DNA of 64,000 bases, from positions 62,001 through 126,000 of the forward strand of contig CAJQSV010000001.1 of the NCBI GenBank assembly GCA_905616445.1. Direction: 5' to 3'. The position numbers were made by a program, and so were the translations under genes. The stretch's first letter is position 1; every line of letters begins with the position of its first letter. This DNA comes from an uncultured Pelagibacteraceae bacterium (GTDB lineage Bacteria; Pseudomonadota; Alphaproteobacteria; Pelagibacterales; Pelagibacteraceae). Of the stretch, positions 59,863-64,000 are shown one piece after another. Under the pieces are notes generated by a model that was not told the origin of the DNA, ran no database searches, and saw nothing but the letters and a program-made list of their open reading frames with translations.

Positions 59863-60938
59863 AATTTATAATTTTTTGTTTCTTTGACTGTTTCTACGCT
59901 ATGTACCATACTTTCGTAAAATCCTGCTTTTGTGATTTTAACGAACTTTGCTTTTTTTTTAATTTCTTTAATCATTTTGGCACCAATATAACCCATTGAA
60001 GATCTAAGACCACCTTGTAGCTGATATAAAATTTCTTCCATAGAGCCTTTATAAAGTACTCTAGCTTCCACGCCTTCTGGAACAAATTTTGATTTATCTT
60101 TGTGGTTTTTTTGAAAATACCTATTAGAAGAACCAGCAGACATAGCTCCTATTGACCCCATGCCTCTGTAAGATTTATAAAATTTATTTTTAAACTTAAA
60201 TTTTTTTCCGGGACTTTCGTCTGTTCCCGCAAAAATTGAACCCATCATTATAGCGTCGGCTCCTGCTGCTAATGCTTTTACAATGTCTCCTGAAAATTTT
60301 ATTCCTCCATCAGAAATAATTTTGATTTTTTTATTTTTCATATTTTCTTTAACATCTAACACCGCAGTAATTTGGGGAACGCCAATACCAGCTATCATTC
60401 TGGTTGTGCAAATTGAGCCAGGACCAATTCCAACTTTTAAAATATCCGCTCCTTCATTGTATAATTTTAAGGCTGCTTCGCCTGAAGCGATATTTCCAAC
60501 GCAAATAGGAACTTTTGATCTTATTTTTTTAATGTTGCTAAGAGTTTTTACAACTTTCTCACTATGACCGTGAGCAGTATCTATAACTATCAAATCGACT
60601 CCAGCATCTAAAATATATTTAGTTCTTGTTAAATCTTCATTAGCAGTTCCTACGGCCGCACCTACTATCAAGTTTTTTTTTTTTACTTTTTCAATTTCTT
60701 TAAATTGCTCACTAATTGTTAGGTTGCGATGTATGATACCTAAACCACCTTTCTGAGCTATAGCTATTGCCATATTAGACTCTGTCACTGTGTCCATTGC
60801 TGAAGATAAAAAAGGAATTTTTAATTTTAAATTATTTCCTAGATCTATATTTAAATTTGTTTCTGAGGGAAGGACAGAAGAATATCTCGGCACCAATAGT
60901 ACATCATCGAATGTTAAAGCTTCTTTGATTACTTCCAT
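59859..60938 (-). CDS. guaB: IMP dehydrogenase without CBS domains
   Basis: GuaB oxidises IMP to XMP, the rate-limiting step to GMP. The TIM barrel has the catalytic cysteine in GPGSICTTR and the IMPDH flap residues in SSNRYFQ and PEGVEARV, which separate it from GMP reductase. The usual pair of CBS domains (about 120-130 residues) is absent: the barrel runs from EQFKEIEKVKKK straight to NLIVGAAVG. This gives about 359 residues rather than about 485. The track start (60944) is GTG; the ATG at 60938 gives the usual MEVIKEALTFDDV. Confidence 0.94.
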   Translation of the reverse strand: MEVIKEALTFDDVLLVPRYSSVLPSETNLNIDLGNNLKLKIPFLSSAMDTVTESNMAIAIAQKGGLGIIHRNLTISEQFKEIEKVKKKNLIVGAAVGTANEDLTRTKYILDAGVDLIVIDTAHGHSEKVVKTLSNIKKIRSKVPICVGNIASGEAALKLYNEGADILKVGIGPGSICTTRMIAGIGVPQITAVLDVKENMKNKKIKIISDGGIKFSGDIVKALAAGADAIMMGSIFAGTDESPGKKFKFKNKFYKSYRGMGSIGAMSAGSSNRYFQKNHKDKSKFVPEGVEARVLYKGSMEEILYQLQGGLRSSMGYIGAKMIKEIKKKAKFVKITKAGFYESMVHSVETVKETKNYKL

Positions 60939-60964
60939 ATACACTTATATACAATCTTAAAAAT

Positions 60965-61591
60965 TTATAAAGTCTTTAATAAAGAGCAAAATATATAAGT
61001 TTCTTTTGATTCGTTCCTACTTGATTCAGGTTTAAAAAATTCAACATTTTTAAAATATTTTTTTGCTAAATTCTTTACTTCTAAAAAATCTTCTCCCATA
61101 AACAGTTTACAGACCATAGATCCATTAATACTTAACATTTTTAACGAAAATTTTATAACTTCCGAACAAAGGTTGTTGGTTCTAATCGAATCAACAGTTT
61201 TATTACCAGTCGTATTTTCTGCCATATCAGAAATAATAACATCAATTTTTTTATTGAATATATTTCGTATTTTTTCGTGCGTTTTTTCATCTAAAAAATC
61301 ACTATTTAAAAAATTTACATTACCTATAGTTTCCATCGGCAATATATCTACGGCAATAATTTTTCCATTAGTAATTATTTTAGATGCTACTTGAGACCAG
61401 CCACCAGGCGTGGATCCAATATCTAATAAATTTGAATTTTTTTTTATGAAACTAAATTTTTTGTTCAATTCAATTAATTTAAATGACGCTCTTGATCTGT
61501 ACCCCAACACTTTGGCTTTTTTGAAGAATTGATCTCTATGTTGTTTTATTACCCAGGTTCTGCTTTTTTTTGCTCTTTTTGTTTTTTTCAT
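60965..61591 (-). CDS. rlmE: 23S rRNA (U2552-2'-O)-methyltransferase
   Basis: RlmE (FtsJ/RrmJ) methylates a uridine in the A-loop of 23S rRNA late in 50S assembly. The SAM site is LLDIGSTPGGWSQVA, and the catalytic lysine context RSRASFKLIEL, aspartate DVIISDMAENTTG and lysine MVCKLFMG are in place. Length (208) is typical. It overlaps pssA by one base. The usual ftsH neighbour is missing. Confidence 0.94.
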   Translation of the reverse strand: MKKTKRAKKSRTWVIKQHRDQFFKKAKVLGYRSRASFKLIELNKKFSFIKKNSNLLDIGSTPGGWSQVASKIITNGKIIAVDILPMETIGNVNFLNSDFLDEKTHEKIRNIFNKKIDVIISDMAENTTGNKTVDSIRTNNLCSEVIKFSLKMLSINGSMVCKLFMGEDFLEVKNLAKKYFKNVEFFKPESSRNESKETYIFCSLLKTL

Positions 61592-62379
61592 TACAAAACA
61601 TCTTCGTGGTCTTCTTCTGCGTCAGTGTTTAATTTTTTGATTGTTTTTTGATATAAAAAATAACTTATTGGAATTGATAATAGATATATTATTCCGAAAA
61701 CTAATAAGGCTTCAAAGGTAAAAAATATTATTGAAACAAAAATAATAACGATTCCAAATAGTAGAAAAATAGTTAGCCCACTAGATATTTTTATTTTTTT
61801 TAAAGAAAAGGTTGGAATTTTACTAATTAAAAGTAAAGCAACGATTACTACAAGATATGGAGTGAAGCTCTTAATATCTATATCTAAATTAAGTTCTGAT
61901 AATTCATAAATTAATGGTAGCAAAATCAACCCTCCGCCAGCTGGTGACGGGACGCCTTCAAAATAATTTAATTTCCATTCTGCTTCTTCTGAAATTTTAG
62001 TCAAATTAAATCTTGCTAACCTCAGAACACAACAAACGGAAAAAATTAATGTTATTGCCCAGCCAATTTTTCCATAGTTTTTTAATTCCCAAAAATACAA
62101 TATAAAAGCAGGAGCAATTCCAAAACTTACAAAATCTGTTAACGAGTCCAATTCTTTTCCAAACTCAGAGGTTCCTTTAATTAATCTAGCTATTCTTCCA
62201 TCCAGAGCATCGAGCAAAGACGCAAAAACTAAAAAAATTACGGCTAAACTATAATTCTGATCTAAAGAAAATTTTATAGAACTAATTCCTAAACAAACAC
62301 CGATTATGGTTAATAAACTTGGAAGAATAAATCTAGTTTTTTTTGAGGAAACAAGATTAAAAGGATTTTTTTTTTCCAT
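61591..62379 (-). CDS. pssA: CDP-diacylglycerol-serine O-phosphatidyltransferase
   Basis: PssA makes phosphatidylserine from CDP-diacylglycerol and serine at the inner membrane. The CDP-alcohol phosphotransferase motif is complete: DGRIAR, then GTSEFGKELDSLTD. The 262-residue multi-helix protein matches the PssA subfamily (type II, as in Bacillus and alphaproteobacteria). It sits one base after psd, so the two steps to phosphatidylethanolamine are in one unit. Confidence 0.94.
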   Translation of the reverse strand: MEKKNPFNLVSSKKTRFILPSLLTIIGVCLGISSIKFSLDQNYSLAVIFLVFASLLDALDGRIARLIKGTSEFGKELDSLTDFVSFGIAPAFILYFWELKNYGKIGWAITLIFSVCCVLRLARFNLTKISEEAEWKLNYFEGVPSPAGGGLILLPLIYELSELNLDIDIKSFTPYLVVIVALLLISKIPTFSLKKIKISSGLTIFLLFGIVIIFVSIIFFTFEALLVFGIIYLLSIPISYFLYQKTIKKLNTDAEEDHEDVL

Positions 62380-62380
62380 T

Positions 62381-63028
62381 TTATTTAACTGCTATTAAAC
62401 TTTCACCGGCAACCACGTTTTGTCCTAGTTTAGCTAATAACTTTCTATTGTTAAAATAGATATCAACTCTACTGCCAAACCTAATCATTCCAATACGATC
62501 GCCCTGGACGATTGCTTGGTTTACAGCTACCTCACAAACTATTCTTCTAGCGATAAGACCTGCTATTTGAACAATGATGATCTCATCACCCTCTTTTGTT
62601 TTTAATCTATAATAGTTTCTTTCATTTTCTTCGCTGGATTTATCGAGCGATGCATTCAAAAACTTTCCTGGTTTATAAAGTATTTCCTCTATGTTTGCTG
62701 ATACTGGTGTTCTATTTACGTGACAATTAAAGACGTCCATAAAAATACTAACTTTGGTAAATTTTTTATTTTCTAAAGAAAGTTCAGCTGGACCATCTAT
62801 TTCTGTGATATTAGAAATTAAACCATCGGCAGGACTAACAAGAAAATTATCATCTTGGATCGAAACACGATCTGGGTCTCTGAAAAAGTAGTAAACCCAA
62901 ACTGTTATTAGCATTGCAATTAAACCAAGAGTTTTTGAAACAAGTAAGCATACAAAAGTTACAGCTATAGCTATAGCTAAAAATCTATATCCTTCTTTGT
63001 GAATTTTTGGAAAAACTGAATTTAGCAT
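62381..63028 (-). CDS. psd: Phosphatidylserine decarboxylase (short form)
   Basis: Psd converts phosphatidylserine to phosphatidylethanolamine. This is the short, alphaproteobacterial-type enzyme (215 residues). It has an N-terminal membrane helix pair, the YYFFRDPDR stretch, DVFNCHVNR with its histidine, and the self-cleavage site in RFGSRVD, where the serine becomes the pyruvoyl group. It starts the psd-pssA-rlmE-guaB run and diverges from icd across 63 bases. Confidence 0.95.
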   Translation of the reverse strand: MLNSVFPKIHKEGYRFLAIAIAVTFVCLLVSKTLGLIAMLITVWVYYFFRDPDRVSIQDDNFLVSPADGLISNITEIDGPAELSLENKKFTKVSIFMDVFNCHVNRTPVSANIEEILYKPGKFLNASLDKSSEENERNYYRLKTKEGDEIIIVQIAGLIARRIVCEVAVNQAIVQGDRIGMIRFGSRVDIYFNNRKLLAKLGQNVVAGESLIAVK

Positions 63029-63037
63029 TTTTTAAAT

Positions 63038-63080
63038 TTGATAATTTATTCTAATATGTATAAATATTGATCTTAATCAA
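63038..63080 (+). promoter_or_regulatory. psd/icd divergent control region with FNR/CRP-type palindrome
   Basis: Between the two divergent starts lies TTGATCTTAATCAA (63067-63080). It is a perfect inverted repeat that equals the FNR-family consensus TTGAT-N4-ATCAA. Just upstream TTGATA and TATAAA (15-base spacing) could form an icd promoter. The palindrome would then sit at the transcription start, a repressor-like place. On the other strand it would overlap the likely psd -35 area. A regulator binding here is inferred. Confidence 0.5.
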
Positions 63081-63091
63081 TTTATATTTAT

Positions 63092-64000
63092 ATGTCCAAA
63101 ATTAAGGTAAAAAATCCAATTGTTGAGTTAGATGGTGATGAAATGACTAGGATAATTTGGTCATTTATTAAAGAAAAACTTATTGTTCCTTATATAGAGT
63201 TAGACATCAAATATTATGACCTTGGAGTTGAAAGTAGAGACAAAACGGCAGATCAAATAACTATTGATTCAGCTAATGCCATAAACAAATATGGAGTTGG
63301 TATTAAGTGTGCAACAATCACACCAGACGAAGATAGGGTTCAAGAATTCAATTTAAAGAAAATGTGGAGGTCTCCTAATGGTACAATAAGAAACATATTA
63401 GGTGGTACTGTTTTTAGAGAACCTATTATATGTAAAAATATTCCAAAACTTGTACCCACATGGACACAGCCTATTGTTATAGGAAGACATGCTTTTGGTG
63501 ATCAATACAGAGCAACAGATTTTTTAGTTCCTGGAAAAGGTAAAATGGAAGTCAAATGGACTTCGGAAGACGGGAAAGAGAAAAAAGAATTTGAAGTTTT
63601 TAATTTTCCTGGGCCTGGTGTAGCTTTATCAATGTACAACTTAGACGACTCCATAAGAGATTTTGCGAGATCCTGCATGAATTACGGTCTGCAAAGAAAT
63701 TGGCCCGTTTATTTATCAACCAAAAATACTATCTTAAAAGCTTATGATGGAAGATTTAAAGATTTATTTGAAGAAGTGTTTCAAAAAGAATTTGCTGATA
63801 GATTTAAGATCGCTAATATTACTTATGAGCATAGACTTATTGACGACATGGTTGCTTGTGCGATGAAGTGGAGTGGTGCATATATTTGGGCATGTAAAAA
63901 TTATGATGGGGATGTTCAATCAGATACTGTTGCTCAAGGTTTTGGTTCTTTAGGATTAATGACGAGTGTTTTGATGTCACCGGATGGAAAAATAGTTGAA
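63092..64000 (+). CDS. icd: NADP-dependent isocitrate dehydrogenase (3' end cut by window edge)
   Basis: Icd oxidises isocitrate to 2-oxoglutarate in the TCA cycle. It is missing from the ORF track because it runs off the right edge. The ATG at 63092 opens [20 protein letters not shown], and 303 codons stay open to the end. [20 protein letters not shown] and the metal and substrate region around [11 protein letters not shown] place it in the homodimeric, eukaryote-like NADP-IDH subfamily (about 405 residues). About 100 residues are missing. Confidence 0.95.
   Translation, partial: MSKIKVKNPIVELDGDEMTRIIWSFIKEKLIVPYIELDIKYYDLGVESRDKTADQITIDSANAINKYGVGIKCATITPDEDRVQEFNLKKMWRSPNGTIRNILGGTVFREPIICKNIPKLVPTWTQPIVIGRHAFGDQYRATDFLVPGKGKMEVKWTSEDGKEKKEFEVFNFPGPGVALSMYNLDDSIRDFARSCMNYGLQRNWPVYLSTKNTILKAYDGRFKDLFEEVFQKEFADRFKIANITYEHRLIDDMVACAMKWSGAYIWACKNYDGDVQSDTVAQGFGSLGLMTSVLMSPDGKIVE

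Noticed and set aside
1-64000. CRISPR arrays, insertion sequences, phage genes, or toxin-antitoxin pairs
   Set aside because: No regularly spaced repeats, transposase or integrase motifs, or small paired toxin-like genes were seen; all intervals are filled by core genes.

Overview
This window is a gene-dense, very AT-rich stretch of an alphaproteobacterial chromosome. It most resembles Pelagibacterales (SAR11) or a similarly streamlined relative. The reasons are: low GC throughout; AT-rich codons and many lysine/asparagine-rich proteins; almost no intergenic space (the largest gap without a protein or RNA gene is about 140 bases); typical alphaproteobacterial families (NDUFA12-like complex I subunit, DUF2155 protein, HdaA, CvpA-PurF, a SUF operon led by an Rrf2 regulator); and LPS export genes showing a Gram-negative cell. 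Lineage is inferred from gene content; no database search was run. TGA is a normal stop, since prfB is present.

Layout. Positions 1-9.3 kb: protein quality control (tig, clpP, clpX, lon; lon runs off the left edge), tRNA-Leu(UAG), a WecA-like sugar-phosphate transferase, an EamA exporter, and glnA on the opposite strand. 9.4-15.6 kb: an eight-gene minus-strand operon iscR-sufB-sufC-sufD-sufS-sufU-sufT-sufA for Fe-S cluster assembly. 15.7-24.4 kb: alpha/beta hydrolase, anmK, tyrS, an AsmA-like protein, prfB with a programmed frameshift, and PBP1a. 24.5-33.2 kb: RNase E/G, thiSG, aroQ-accB-accC, DUF2155 and NDUFA12 proteins, a free-standing NrdJ C-terminal-like protein, and aspS. 33.2-38.4 kb: hdaA, a DUF2066 protein, purM-purN, ndk, pepA. 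38.5-45.4 kb: lptF-lptG-lptD-surA-like-pdxA-rsmA. 45.4-48.0 kb: fabD-fabG-acpP-gmk. 48.1-55.1 kb: rpsF-rpsR-rplI-dnaB, an MMPL transporter, cvpA-purF. 55.1-63.0 kb (minus strand): psd-pssA-rlmE-guaB-TPR-guaA-panB-YfgM-like-bamB. 63.1 kb to the right edge: icd, incomplete.

Nearly everything is core housekeeping: envelope building (lpt, bamB, mrcA, psd/pssA, fab), translation, purine synthesis and Fe-S supply. I saw no mobile element, phage, CRISPR array, toxin system or biosynthetic island, and I do not think a new multi-gene system is present. The points of interest are reductions and regulatory details: IMP dehydrogenase without CBS domains, RNase E without its zinc-link cysteines, a SurA-like protein without a PPIase domain, convergent genes that share stop codons, the RF2 frameshift site, a perfect FNR-type palindrome between psd and icd, and a missing fabF/mltG segment between acpP and gmk.
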